Assembly: GCF_005930495.1 (NCBI RefSeq)
Contig: NZ_SJEX01000008.1
Location: 1 to 64,000 of the forward strand
Source of the DNA: Modestobacter excelsi
Lineage (GTDB): Bacteria > Actinomycetota > Actinomycetes > Mycobacteriales > Geodermatophilaceae
DNA: 64,000 nt
Direction: 5' to 3'
In this document: in pieces, positions 27,101 to 35,733 of the stretch
Numbering within the stretch: the first letter of the stretch is position 1
How the letters are laid out: each line of letters starts with the position of its first letter
The notes under the pieces: model-generated
What the model saw: only the letters and a program-made list of their open reading frames with translations
What the model was told of the DNA's origin: nothing
Databases searched by the model: none
Translations under genes and position numbers: made by a program

Positions 27101-27158
27101 ACTGGCCCAGCCCGAGGTGACGGTGGAGGACCGAACCGTCGCGGGGTGGGCCAGCTGA
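24102..27158 (+). CDS. emb: Arabinosyltransferase of the Emb family (EmbA/B/C-like)
   Basis: Emb proteins build the alpha-1,5 arabinan from decaprenyl-phosphoryl-arabinose and are the targets of ethambutol. The 1018-residue protein has an N-terminal helix and an extracellular jelly-roll (Cys at SVSCTDA and GDCSWTL). It then has the GT-C Asp pair in GPLTIDDGYISGIIRSREGNGYVSD (D259-D260), about a dozen membrane helices, LLFTPTKWTLHFGAFA, and a C-terminal carbohydrate-binding region (GWTASDAHRDG, FVFPCQRLS). It is slightly shorter than the roughly 1,070-1,100 of mycobacterial Embs. It is the only Emb here, where mycobacteria have three. It starts with GTG and is divergent from wzm. Confidence 0.93.
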   Translation: MFQDSQPSVPAPRVRRAVLALALVSLVSSVLYVVAPVQRPEAVYAWPSTAGDASAVAIPLMLYRPERLEASVSCTDARASSDAGHVLVSTTPVDAAPGPGLPDGLTVRSTDGRLQVDVGGTSLDPVPVPADGDCSWTLVSTVTGTALSRDGRVLQQVDGDVRPGVAGVFSELDSTRGSRVAVTADTVFQTSPTGWKYTLGVLAVVSLLAAIVLAARADRRRPASADPGRPVRARARWVVDVLVALVLAGWTAIGPLTIDDGYISGIIRSREGNGYVSDVYRWLGAPEAPFGWFYEVLGLWTRISDSTLWLRVPSALLGLAAWLVLGRAVLPRLGAAGAGLRRYVLAAVVFGAWWLPFGLGVRPEAWVVVGLAVSLVLVERALERRAVAPLAVGLVVAGATLAVTPTGAVAFLPFVAAVVPLLRLCRERRDLGWWALLALAAAGAATTVLFMFGDQSLAAIRLANRIRTDLPGSLPWYQEYERYSLLLTAGDVQGPISRRVPVLLTLLATAGIRWQLRRVAADVRPFVLRLLTGLGLSLVVLLFTPTKWTLHFGAFAVTGTAVLLVDLELFSRRGLADRDDLAGSVPGAPVRSVPVGWVRTWGTATTAVAMVAALSYAGYNQWAYLSDLAIPWNDLSPRLLGITASGAALALAVVAGLGTAALCVAAALRDETEVRLRVVRLLPSPAAIAVLVLAATVALELLSFAKSSYERRDTYSLASDTAETLTGEPCGLAERLSVETDPVAGLLAPAVGVVGDTPVTDGFAEVEGGELVMAGVDLPGWTASDAHRDGAGDGPARLVTGWYPLTEPLRTGAVPLTVTVDGPLSVGTRLVAEFGRQSGADVETLGEIGFSDPEGGLGTRDVRLDVRAAGADADLVRLVAEDGGTDSAEPLAVSAPRAPGTTPFSDVVPATEPALVDWPVAFVFPCQRLSVQAQGTTDVPTWRIAAAYPNHAGDIIVAAAVGGPYAPAAQLVDQVVYPVYQDGVPLERPITLLRWVPREALAQPEVTVEDRTVAGWAS

Positions 27159-27177
27159 TGACGCGGCCGGCCACCCC

Positions 27178-29142
27178 TCACGCGGACGGTGTCCGCCGGA
27201 CCGCGATCAGGTAGGGGCCGACCTCCGCTGTCGTGAACGCCGGGGACGCGAACAGGTCAGCACCGAAGACCACGTCGAAGAACTGCACGTTCGGGTCGGC
27301 CGGGAAGACGTCCCGACACAGGCGGAGGTGCAGGCCGTCGGGCTGGACGCCCAGCACGAAGACCGTCGGCGGGGTCCACGTCGCGGCGTCGAGGCCGGTG
27401 AGCAGCTCACCGGTGCTCGAACTCGCTGCCAGGTCTTCCAGGTAGGCGGTGCGGTCGGGGTAGTCGGCGAGCGGGTTGGCGTAGTGCGGGGTGATCTCCT
27501 GGAAGGACCGGTAGGGCTGGAAGGACAGCAACGAGTAGTTGGTCGTGAGAACGACCAGGTCGTGGGCGTCCGCGCTGGTCAACCGGCTGATCTCGGCCGC
27601 CAGCGCGTCGCTCCACCCCTCCTCCCGCCCGGCGTCCTGGCGGCCCAGGGCGTCGGCGCCACTGGGGTAGGGGGTGCTGTATGCCTGCTCGACCCGCGGC
27701 TCCAGGTCTTCGCTGCGGTCCGTGACGACCTGGGTGGTGGCCAGGACCACCAGCACGCCCGCGGCCACGCCCAGCCGCCGGGCCGCGAGCCCGTGCCGCG
27801 CCAGAGCGGCTGCGACGACCGGGCCGAGCTCGGCCGTCGCCAGCACGCCGGCGATGCCCAGGCAGAGGACGAGGACGGTCTCGATGCGGAAGCTCAGCAG
27901 CGTGGTGTGTGCCAGGACGGCGGCGGTGCTCAACCCGTACCAGCCGTAGGCGCAGCCGACGCCGACCAGGAGCGGGGTGAAGACGGAGGAGTGCCGGGAT
28001 GAGCGCCCGCACAGTCGTGCCAGGAGCGCGACGAGTCCGGCGATGAGGAGCAGTCCCCATGGATCGCCGTGCAGGACGCCGGGCAGCTCCGTGGAGCTGG
28101 TCGGCAGGAACCTGGCGGCGTGGTTGTCACCCAGGCCCGAGTGCACGGCCTGCAGGAGGAAGGGCGACCAGGCCAGCAGCGCGATGACCGAGGCCGTGAC
28201 GGCCACGGTCGTCAGCCCCACCACCGACTCGCGCAGCGACGCCGTCCGGCGTTCCCGCCGTCGGGTCAGCACGTGCACGACAGCCAGGACGCAGAACAGC
28301 ACCGCGGCGAACAGCGCGTACAGGGTGTACGTGCTCACACCCAGCCCCAGGTACAGGCCCACCGGGACGAATCCGCGGAGCGATGGTCCCGCCGACCGGG
28401 ACATCTGTCGCCAGAAGTGCACAGCGGCAGGCGGGAGCAACGCGGCAACCGGCCAGGAGTACGGCTCGGTGGCGACGAGCGAGATCGACAGGACGAGCGT
28501 GACCCCCGCGATCGCGACGGCCGGACGCCAGCTCACCAGGCGTTCCCAGACGCAGAAGACGAGCGCCGGTGTCAGCCCCACCGTCGCCAGTGCGATCGGC
28601 TTGTAGGCCGCCCACGCCTCCAGGCCGGACAAGGCCGCGATCCGGCCGGCCGGCCAGAACCACCCCGCGGGGTAGAACGGCGGCAGGTCCGGGTAGCTCA
28701 TGTCCGCGAGGGCCGCGCTGTCGGTGAGCCGGGTCAGGTACTGGGTGCGGAACTCCTGGTCGCTGATCAGTCCGCCGAAGTAGTACGACGTGCCGTGCAG
28801 CGGCCAGGCCAGCAGCGCGGTGGCGGTCGCGGTGAGGGCCACCACGACCACCAGGGACCTGACCCAGCGCGGGACGCCGGTGGCCAGCACGGCGCACGCG
28901 AGCACCGCCGTGCCGAGCACCGCAGTCCACGTTCCAGCCGCTGAGGCGACGTTCGACTCGACCGGCACGTCCACGGCGGAGACGACCCACTGGACGACCA
29001 CGGTGACCAGCCCCGCGACCCCCAGCAGCACCGGGACTCCCTGCCAGGGTGCCGGTCGCTCCCGAGCGGGGACGAGCGCTCCTTGCTCGCCCTCGGGGCC
29101 CCGGAGGCCCCGTCTGTCCATCTCCACCGTGTCCTGTGCCAC
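27178..29142 (-). CDS. aftA: Galactan 5-O-arabinofuranosyltransferase (AftA)
   Basis: AftA attaches the first arabinofuranose to galactan. Of the three AftA-like proteins in the window this is the closest to Rv3792: SYYFGGLISDQEFRTQYLTRLTDSAALADMSY, LPPFYPAGWFWPAGRIAALSG, a helix-rich middle, then DLVVLTTNYSLLSFQPYRSFQEITPHYANPLADYPDR and EVGPYLIAVRRT at the C-terminus. It has 654 residues (family about 643). A GTG at 29142 is given as the start; an ATG 21 bases further in is possible. It is convergent with emb, with 19 bases between the stops. In mycobacteria aftA and the emb genes are adjacent and on the same strand. Confidence 0.92.
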   Translation of the reverse strand: MAQDTVEMDRRGLRGPEGEQGALVPARERPAPWQGVPVLLGVAGLVTVVVQWVVSAVDVPVESNVASAAGTWTAVLGTAVLACAVLATGVPRWVRSLVVVVALTATATALLAWPLHGTSYYFGGLISDQEFRTQYLTRLTDSAALADMSYPDLPPFYPAGWFWPAGRIAALSGLEAWAAYKPIALATVGLTPALVFCVWERLVSWRPAVAIAGVTLVLSISLVATEPYSWPVAALLPPAAVHFWRQMSRSAGPSLRGFVPVGLYLGLGVSTYTLYALFAAVLFCVLAVVHVLTRRRERRTASLRESVVGLTTVAVTASVIALLAWSPFLLQAVHSGLGDNHAARFLPTSSTELPGVLHGDPWGLLLIAGLVALLARLCGRSSRHSSVFTPLLVGVGCAYGWYGLSTAAVLAHTTLLSFRIETVLVLCLGIAGVLATAELGPVVAAALARHGLAARRLGVAAGVLVVLATTQVVTDRSEDLEPRVEQAYSTPYPSGADALGRQDAGREEGWSDALAAEISRLTSADAHDLVVLTTNYSLLSFQPYRSFQEITPHYANPLADYPDRTAYLEDLAASSSTGELLTGLDAATWTPPTVFVLGVQPDGLHLRLCRDVFPADPNVQFFDVVFGADLFASPAFTTAEVGPYLIAVRRTPSA

Positions 29143-29235
29143 GTTCCCCCGCTACGCCGAGCCCGACGGCAGCTGCCCCTCCGGGTGAGGGGCTCGTCCC
29201 GCTGCCACGCACAGGGTGACATGCCGTTCCGGAAC

Positions 29236-31701
29236 TCAGTCGTAGCTGACGGTGATCACATTGGGCGCGGCGGTCCAGGTGATCCGGCCGTGCTCGAAGT
29301 CGCTGGCCCGCCCCCCGGGGACGGCGTACTCGCTCCTCGTCGGGTAGCCCAGCTGCGACGTCACGCCGCCCAGCGCGGCGTACCGGGTGTAGATGCCGCC
29401 GTACACCGCGCGCGCCCCCGTCGCCGGCGACCAGATCACCGCACCCGTCTGGAACGTGTTGACCCGGCCCCCGCCGTCCGCGGTGTCCAGCTCGTCACTG
29501 GTCGGGTACCCCAGGATCCCGGTCTCCCAGCCCATGGACGCCCACAGGTCCCGGATCTGACCCTGCACCGCATGCGCCGAGGTGGCCTGGGACCAGTAGA
29601 TCGACGCCCCACCCGCGAAGTGGTTGAACCGACCCACCCGGTCGGGAGGGGTCAGCTCATCGGTGACGGGCAGCCCGTAGCCCCAGTCCAGGCCACCCAA
29701 CGCCGCCCAACGCCTGGCGATGGCGCCCTGCACCACCCGCACACCGCCCGCCGGGGTCCAGTAGACGACCCCGTCCTGGAAGGTCGAGGCCAGCACCCCG
29801 GGTGCCTCGGCGTGCTCATCGGAGACCGGGAGCCCCAGCGGCCCGGTCGGCCCGCCCGTGGCCAGCCACCGGGCCCGGATCAGCCCCTGCACCACGCGTG
29901 CACCCGTGCTCTGCGACCAGTAGATCGACCGCTCACCGCTGAAGGTGTTGTACACACCGGCACCACTCGTCGCCTGGCTGCTGGTCGGCACCGCCCAGGA
30001 CAACCCGCCCCGGGCCGACCACTCGGCTGCCACCGGCCCGTGCACCTCCACGGCACCACCCGCCGCCGTCCAGAACACCGTGCCCCGCTGGAAGGTGCTG
30101 TACCGGCCGCCGGCAGCAGGGACCTCGCCGCTGGTCGGGTAACCCAACGGCCCGGTCTCCCAGCCGGTCTGCTGCCACAGGTTGCGGATCTGCCCACCCA
30201 CCAGCTGCGCACCCGTGGCCGGCGTCCAGTAGATCGACGCACCGTTGGCGAAGTGGTTGAAGCGACCCACGCGGTCCGGTGTCCCGAGCTCGTCGGTCAG
30301 CGGCGCACCCAGCGCCGCCGGGCCACCGGCAGCGGCGTACACGCCCCAGATCTGACCCGCGACGACGTGCGCGCCGGTGCTGGCCGTCCAGTACATGTAG
30401 CCGCGCTCGTACTGCTGCCAGGAGACCCCGGCCGTCGACCCACCCGAGCCCACGGCCGCGCCCAGCGATGCGCGCAGTGCCGGGTCGGAGGCGTAGCGGG
30501 CGGCGATGGTCGGCTCGGAGCCGGCGGCCATCAGCGCGGCCACCCCGGCCCTGATCTCGTCCATCCGGGCGTAGCCGTACCGGCCGGGGCAGGCGGTGGA
30601 GCCGACGTCGCGGTGGGCGAAGACGGTCGGTTCGGTGACCGTGACGCCCGCGGCGTACTTCGACGTGCCGCCTCCGCTCGAGGTGAGCCTCGCGGTCCCC
30701 CTCGGGTCGACGCCGTACAGCGAGAACTTCCAGGCGATGATCGCCTCGACCGCGTCGATCATCGGCTGGGTCGTCGGGGCGATGTCGTAGTTGCCCAGCA
30801 TCGAGACGCCGAAGGTGGCGGTGTTGAACCCGCCGGCGTGCGCGCCCATGACCGTGCTGGACAGCCCGCCGTACCGGCCCTCCCACAGCCGGCCGAACTT
30901 GTCGGCGATCACGTTGTAGCCGATGTCGCCCCAGCCGAGGCTGACGGTGTGGTACCGGTAGATCGACCGCATGATCGCCGGGACGTCGGCGGCGGTGTAG
31001 TTGTTGCTGTCCGCGGTGTGGTGGATCGTCGCGGCCTTGATCGTCGCCGCGTACTGCGGGGCCCAGGTCCGGATCTTCTCGTCGGCACCCCACTGGGCGC
31101 GGGAGTAGACCGCGGGCATGGTCGTGGCGGCGTGCGCGGTGTCGGTGACCTCGGGTGCGCCGGGCGCGCTGTCCGCGGCGCTCTCCCCCGGGTCGACCAG
31201 GTCCAGCGTCACGTCGGTCGGCTGGGCACCCGAGCGGGTGACCAGCTCGACCTCGACCCCGGTGCTCGGACCGGTCCACAGCGGCGAGGTGCCCCCGCGC
31301 AGCTGCGCCCCGGTGTCGGCGGCGGACTGGTCGGCGGTCTCCTGGGCGACCTCCGTCCACGGCCCCCACGCACCGTCGGCGTCGGAGACCCGGACCTGGA
31401 CCAGCGTGTCGGTGACCGCCGGGTCCTGCGCCCAGGTGACGCCGACGAGGGAGAAGGGGTCGGTGCCGGTCCTGCTCACGGTCAGCGTCGGCGTCGATGC
31501 GTCCACTCCGGCCACCGGGTCGGTGGTGCCCTCCTGGACGTCCGCGGCCGGCGCCGGGTCCTCCACCGAGCCCATGACCACCTCGTCGGACGAGGTGGTC
31601 ACCGGCACGGCCTCCGGGAGGGGTGCGGCGTAGACGGGGACGACGAGCAGCGTCGCGGTCAGTGCGAAGAAGGCGGTGGATCCGGCCAGGATGCGGCGCA
31701 C
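29236..31701 (-). CDS. Secreted N-acetylmuramoyl-L-alanine amidase with LGFP repeats
   Basis: The 821-residue protein begins with a signal peptide (MRRILAGSTAFFALTATLLVVPVYAAP). Next come a beta-rich region (about 50-190) and a PGRP/Amidase_2 domain (YSRAQWGADEKIR, TIHHTADSNNYT, YHTVSLGWGDIGYNVIADKFGRLWEGRYGG, AHAGGFNTATFGVSMLGNYD, FAHRDVGSTACPG) with the zinc His and Cys residues. The C-terminal half holds seven or so LGFP repeats (LGAPLTDEL, LGYPTSGEV, LGLPVSDEH, YGLPVTDEL, LGYPTSDEL). It probably cleaves peptidoglycan stems while the repeats bind the wall. Rv3811, beside the mycobacterial arabinogalactan genes, has a similar design. GGAGG precedes the GTG start. Confidence 0.9.
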   Translation of the reverse strand: MRRILAGSTAFFALTATLLVVPVYAAPLPEAVPVTTSSDEVVMGSVEDPAPAADVQEGTTDPVAGVDASTPTLTVSRTGTDPFSLVGVTWAQDPAVTDTLVQVRVSDADGAWGPWTEVAQETADQSAADTGAQLRGGTSPLWTGPSTGVEVELVTRSGAQPTDVTLDLVDPGESAADSAPGAPEVTDTAHAATTMPAVYSRAQWGADEKIRTWAPQYAATIKAATIHHTADSNNYTAADVPAIMRSIYRYHTVSLGWGDIGYNVIADKFGRLWEGRYGGLSSTVMGAHAGGFNTATFGVSMLGNYDIAPTTQPMIDAVEAIIAWKFSLYGVDPRGTARLTSSGGGTSKYAAGVTVTEPTVFAHRDVGSTACPGRYGYARMDEIRAGVAALMAAGSEPTIAARYASDPALRASLGAAVGSGGSTAGVSWQQYERGYMYWTASTGAHVVAGQIWGVYAAAGGPAALGAPLTDELGTPDRVGRFNHFANGASIYWTPATGAQLVGGQIRNLWQQTGWETGPLGYPTSGEVPAAGGRYSTFQRGTVFWTAAGGAVEVHGPVAAEWSARGGLSWAVPTSSQATSGAGVYNTFSGERSIYWSQSTGARVVQGLIRARWLATGGPTGPLGLPVSDEHAEAPGVLASTFQDGVVYWTPAGGVRVVQGAIARRWAALGGLDWGYGLPVTDELTPPDRVGRFNHFAGGASIYWSQATSAHAVQGQIRDLWASMGWETGILGYPTSDELDTADGGGRVNTFQTGAVIWSPATGARAVYGGIYTRYAALGGVTSQLGYPTRSEYAVPGGRASDFEHGRITWTAAPNVITVSYD

Positions 31702-32080
31702 GGAATGGGCCTCCGATCAGCGAGTGGCAGCCGCCGAGGCGGCGTCTTCCGCGTAGTTCATCGTCCAGCCGGGCCCCGACCTTGAGCCGTCCGCGGCACC
31801 GGTCTCCGGCCGGCACCGGCCGGGAACCGGCGTCGGCACCTGGTCACCGGTCGGTCGGACCGTCCAGGCGGGGACGCCGCGCCGGTGCGGACGACGACCC
31901 CTCCGGGACACGCCCGAGGCGGGAGTGCCGGGTGGTGGCGGAGGGGCGAGACACGGCGCCGACGCCCCCGAGCGGCGGGCCGGACGACCGGGACCCCGGT
32001 CGTACAGTGACCAGCACACGCCGCCTGACGACGGGCCACTGGGCACCTCACCGACGTCGGCAGCCCGACGTGAGGACGAC
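31702..32080. other. 379-base divergent intergenic region between the LGFP amidase and LCP genes
   Basis: No protein-like ORF is seen on either strand. It must carry both promoters. On the minus strand a CGGAGG Shine-Dalgarno sequence sits 8 bases before the amidase GTG. On the plus strand TGAGGACGAC precedes the LCP ATG and a TACAGT hexamer (about 32003) could be a -10 box. I see no clear -35, operator or RNA structure. Confidence 0.4.
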
Positions 32081-33625
32081 ATGAGCACTGACGACCGCGA
32101 CGCGCCGGGGAGCTCCCGCCCGTTGCCCCCGCGACTCGATCCCCGGGCCGGTCGGCCGGCCCGCGGCCGGTCGGGGTCCACCGGTGCCACCGCCACCGCG
32201 ACGTCCGCCGCCGGCGGCCGCCGGATGGTCTGGACCGGCCGGGTCGTCGCGATGCTGCTCTCGCTGGCCGTGCTGGTCACCAGCGGCTGGGGCTGGTACC
32301 TCGGCCGGGTCGCCGACGCGACTGTCAACCGCACCGACGCCATCCCGACGTCCGGCAACGACGAGACCGTCGAGACCGGCGCGGCGATGAACCTGCTGCT
32401 CGTCGGCAACGACAGCCGCTCCTCGCTGACCGAGGAGCAGCTCTCCGAGCTCAACGCCGGCACCGACTCGGGCACCAACACCGACACGATGATCCTGGTG
32501 CACGTGCCCGCCGACGGGTCGAAGGCGTCCTTCGTCTCCTTCCCGCGCGACTCCTACGTGCAGATCCCGGGCCACGGCTGGGACAAGCTCAACGCCGCCT
32601 ACGCCTACGGCCGGCAGGACGCCCCGGACGGCGCCTCCGACGCGGCCCGCTCCGCGCAGGGCGCCCAGCTGCTGGTGAAGACCATCAGCGCGTTCACCGG
32701 CCTGCGCATCGACCACTACGCAGAGGTCGACCTGCTCGGTTTCTTCGAGCTCAGCAGCGTCGTCGGCGGCGTCGAGGTGAACCTCTGCAACGCGGTCGAC
32801 GACTCCTTCTACTCCGGTGCGGTGTTCCCGGCCGGCGTCCAGACGATCAGCGGCGCGGACGCGCTGAAGTTCGTCCGGCAGCGGCACGAGCTCCCCCGCG
32901 GCGACTTCGACCGGATCATCCGCCAGCAGGTGTTCATCGCCGGCGTGCTGCGCAAGATGCTGTCCGACGACGTCCTGCTCGACCTCGGCAAGCAGCGGGA
33001 GCTGGTCTCGGCGGCCTCGAAGTCGCTGACGGTGGACCAGAACCTCAACCTGCTGCAGCTGGCCCAGCAGATGCAGTCGGTGACCGCCGGCAGCATCGAC
33101 TTCCAGACCGTGCCCTACGTCGGCGACGACACCGACGACGCCGGCCGCTACATCCTGCGGCTGGAGGACGAGGACGCGCTGCACTCGTTCTTCGCCGCGC
33201 TCTCCGCCGAGCCGCAGCAGACCGCCGCCCCGACCACAGCGGCGCCCGCCACCGTGGCCCCTGCGGACGTGTCGGTCGCGGTCTTCAACGGCTCGGGCAC
33301 CAGCGGCCTGGCCGGCGAGGCGGCGACCCAGCTCGAGAGCGCCGGGTACACGATCACCGAGACCGGCAACGCCGACTCGATGGACCACACGACCACCGAG
33401 ATCCGGTACGCCGCCGGCGACGAGGCACTGGCCACCACGCTGGCCGGGTCCGTCCCGGGTGCCACGACCGAGCAGGTCGACGACGCCACCAGCGGGACCG
33501 TCCAGCTCGTCCTGGGCTCGGACTTCAACGGGGTCGGCCAGGCGGTGACCGCCCCGGCGGCCCCTGCCCCGACCACCGAGGGCGAGGACCAGCGCACCGC
33601 CGCGGACACCAGCTGCATCAACTGA
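32081..33625 (+). CDS. LytR-CpsA-Psr (LCP) family wall-polymer ligase with LytR_C domain
   Basis: LCP enzymes move lipid-linked glycopolymers onto peptidoglycan. The mycobacterial ortholog by position (Rv3267/Lcp1) joins arabinogalactan to peptidoglycan. The 514-residue protein has a cytoplasmic N-terminus, one membrane helix (MLLSLAVLVTSGWGWYL) and the LCP domain (LLVGNDSRS, NTDTMILVHV, SFPRDSYVQIPG, KLNAAYAYG, YAEVDLLGF, ALKFVRQRHELPRGDFDRIIRQQ with catalytic Arg/Asp). An Ala/Thr linker and a C-terminal LytR_C domain (VSVAVFNGSGTSGLA) follow. The ATG at 32081 follows TGAGGACGAC. It heads a run with the LicD fusion gene. Confidence 0.93.
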   Translation: MSTDDRDAPGSSRPLPPRLDPRAGRPARGRSGSTGATATATSAAGGRRMVWTGRVVAMLLSLAVLVTSGWGWYLGRVADATVNRTDAIPTSGNDETVETGAAMNLLLVGNDSRSSLTEEQLSELNAGTDSGTNTDTMILVHVPADGSKASFVSFPRDSYVQIPGHGWDKLNAAYAYGRQDAPDGASDAARSAQGAQLLVKTISAFTGLRIDHYAEVDLLGFFELSSVVGGVEVNLCNAVDDSFYSGAVFPAGVQTISGADALKFVRQRHELPRGDFDRIIRQQVFIAGVLRKMLSDDVLLDLGKQRELVSAASKSLTVDQNLNLLQLAQQMQSVTAGSIDFQTVPYVGDDTDDAGRYILRLEDEDALHSFFAALSAEPQQTAAPTTAAPATVAPADVSVAVFNGSGTSGLAGEAATQLESAGYTITETGNADSMDHTTTEIRYAAGDEALATTLAGSVPGATTEQVDDATSGTVQLVLGSDFNGVGQAVTAPAAPAPTTEGEDQRTAADTSCIN

Positions 33626-33648
33626 CCCCCGCAGCCGAGGAGACCCCC

Positions 33649-35292
33649 GTGCTGACCGACCTGACCGTCGACGAGACGGGCGTGGTGTTCACCGCGGCCG
33701 CGGAGGACCGCCTCCGGGCGGTCGACGTGCTGCTGGACGGCCGGCGGATCTGGTCCTTCCGGATCGCCGACGCCGCGGCCGCTGCCGAGGACGACCCCAC
33801 CCGGTTCCGGATGCCCTGGCCGGCCGTCCTGCTGCCCTACCTGGACGGCTGGTCGACCGTCGGGCTGCGCCCGGTCGACGGCCGGGACGGCCTGCAGGTC
33901 GCCACCGCCCGCTTCGGCACCGGGGGCCACCCGGTCCGGTTCGAGGACGCGCACGGGCTCGGCCTGATGGTCAACAAGTGGGGGACGATCGGCCACGCGC
34001 TCGCCGACTACCCGGCCGGCATCGAGCAGCGCCTGCTCGACCGGGTCGACCGGGTGCGGGAGGTGATCGCCGCGGCCGTGGACGTCGACGTCTACGTCAC
34101 CGGGGGCACCCTGCTGGGCCCGTACCGGGACGGGCACGTCATGCCCAACGACGACGACGCCGACCTCGCCTACCTGAGCGGTCGCCGGCACCCGGCCGAC
34201 GTGGCCCGGGAGGGCTTCGTCCTCGGCCGGGCCGTCGCGGCCGCCGGCATCACGGTGCTGCGGCTGTCGGCCGGGCACCTGCAGCTGCACTTCGAGCACG
34301 AGGGCCGGCCGGACGGCTACGTCGACATCTTCACCGGCTGGATCGACGACGCCGGCTGGTGGTACCAGCTGTTCCCGATCCGCGCGCAGGTCCGGCGGGA
34401 GCAGCTCGTCCCGCCCGCGACGCTGGACGTCGAGGGGCATCCCGAGCCCATGTGCCGGGAGCCGGAGCTGATGCTGGAGGAGCTGTACGGCCCCGGCTGG
34501 CGGTCCCCCGACCCGGCGTTCTCCTTCGACGTGCCGCGGACCACCTCGGACCGGTTCTACGGCTGGATGTCCGACCAGCACATGGACCGGGAACCGTGGG
34601 AGGACCACTACCGGTACGACGTCCTCGGCGGCCGCGTCGAGCTCGGCACCGAACCGACGGCGTACGCGCAGGAACTGGCCGGGCGGCTGGCACCCGGGAC
34701 GACGATCGTCGAGCTCGGCGCCGGCCGCGGCCACGACGCGCTCTGGCTCGCGCAGCAGGGCCACCGGGTCCAGGCCCTGGACTACGTCCGCTGGCCGATG
34801 CTCCGGGCCGCGGAGGCCGCGGCGCAACGGGGGCTCGACGCCACCTTCCGCACGGTCAACCTCTACGACCCGCGGCGGGTCCTCGCCCTCGGCGCCGAGC
34901 TGGCCGCCCGCGACGAGCCCACGGTGGTCTACGCCCGCGACCTGCTCGCCACGCTCTGGGACGTCGGCCGGCCCGGCCTGCACCGGCTGCTGTCGATGCT
35001 GCTGCGCCGCGGCGGCGAGGCCCACCTCGACGTCCCCCGCTCCAGCCTGCGTCCCGACCCGTCCCGGGGCGGCCTGCTGCACCGGGCCGTCGACGTCGAC
35101 GTGCTCGCGGCGGAGATGGCCGGCTACGGGCTCGTGGTGCGCGACACGGTCGACGTGGTCGAGGAGGTCGCCTGGCCCGGCGGCCGCCAGCAGCCCGGGG
35201 CGACCGACCCGACCGCCGGCAGCGAGACCGGGGGCGCGAGCTCCCGGCTGGAGAAGACGAGGATGGTGGTGGCATGGCGGCGACGTCGCTGA
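33649..35292 (+). CDS. LicD-family transferase fused to a SAM-dependent methyltransferase
   Basis: The N-terminal region (about 110-330) has the LicD signature VYVTGGTLLGPYRDGHVMPNDDDADLAYL, with the Asp cluster at residues 166-171, found in phosphotransferases that decorate wall glycans. The C-terminal half (from about 345) is a class I methyltransferase: TIVELGAGRGHDALWLAQQGHRVQALDY (SAM loop near residue 353). A GAGGAGACCCCC Shine-Dalgarno sequence precedes the GTG start, 23 bases after the LCP gene. The substrate is unknown. Context suggests phospho-substituent transfer plus methylation on the wall polymer. I do not know a characterised protein with this fusion. Confidence 0.75.
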   Translation: MLTDLTVDETGVVFTAAAEDRLRAVDVLLDGRRIWSFRIADAAAAAEDDPTRFRMPWPAVLLPYLDGWSTVGLRPVDGRDGLQVATARFGTGGHPVRFEDAHGLGLMVNKWGTIGHALADYPAGIEQRLLDRVDRVREVIAAAVDVDVYVTGGTLLGPYRDGHVMPNDDDADLAYLSGRRHPADVAREGFVLGRAVAAAGITVLRLSAGHLQLHFEHEGRPDGYVDIFTGWIDDAGWWYQLFPIRAQVRREQLVPPATLDVEGHPEPMCREPELMLEELYGPGWRSPDPAFSFDVPRTTSDRFYGWMSDQHMDREPWEDHYRYDVLGGRVELGTEPTAYAQELAGRLAPGTTIVELGAGRGHDALWLAQQGHRVQALDYVRWPMLRAAEAAAQRGLDATFRTVNLYDPRRVLALGAELAARDEPTVVYARDLLATLWDVGRPGLHRLLSMLLRRGGEAHLDVPRSSLRPDPSRGGLLHRAVDVDVLAAEMAGYGLVVRDTVDVVEEVAWPGGRQQPGATDPTAGSETGGASSRLEKTRMVVAWRRRR

Positions 35293-35717
35293 GGCAGGCC
35301 CTCGGGGGCCCGGTGCGCCTGGTGCGCGGGCGGCTGCGGCTGGGGACCCGGCTGCGGGAGCGCATCGTCCCGGAGATGGACGAGCTCCTCCGCAGCAACG
35401 CCGAGCTCCGGGCCGACCGGGACCGGCTGTTCACCGAGCTGCGGCTGGCCTTCGAGTCGGTCACCGCGGCCCACCAGGGCATCGCGGACCTGCAGACCGA
35501 GCAGCGGGCGCTGCGCGAGCGGCTGGACACAACGCTCCGGCTCGCCGAGTCCGCGCCACCGCGCCTGGACGTGCTGGAGGACGGTCTGCACGAGGCGCGG
35601 CGGCTGAACCTGCGCATCGCCGAGCTGACCGACGTCGTCGCCGAGGTCGTGCTCCCGCTGCACGACCGGGACATCGATCCCGCCGCGATCGACCGGCTGC
35701 GGGCCGACACGCTCTGA
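35274..35717 (+). CDS. Small coiled-coil hypothetical protein
   Basis: The 147-residue product overlaps the end of the LicD-methyltransferase gene by 19 bases, so it is probably translated with it. A basic N-terminus (GPVRLVRGRLRLGTRLRERI) is followed by long charged helices rich in Glu/Arg/Leu (DELLRSNAELRADRDRLFTELRLAF, DLQTEQRALRERLDTTLRLAE), which should form coiled coils. No catalytic motif is visible. It may be a scaffold for the neighbouring modifying enzyme or membrane complex; that is inference only. Confidence 0.7.
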   Translation: MAATSLRQALGGPVRLVRGRLRLGTRLRERIVPEMDELLRSNAELRADRDRLFTELRLAFESVTAAHQGIADLQTEQRALRERLDTTLRLAESAPPRLDVLEDGLHEARRLNLRIAELTDVVAEVVLPLHDRDIDPAAIDRLRADTL

Positions 35718-35733
35718 ACGCGACGAGGAGCTG

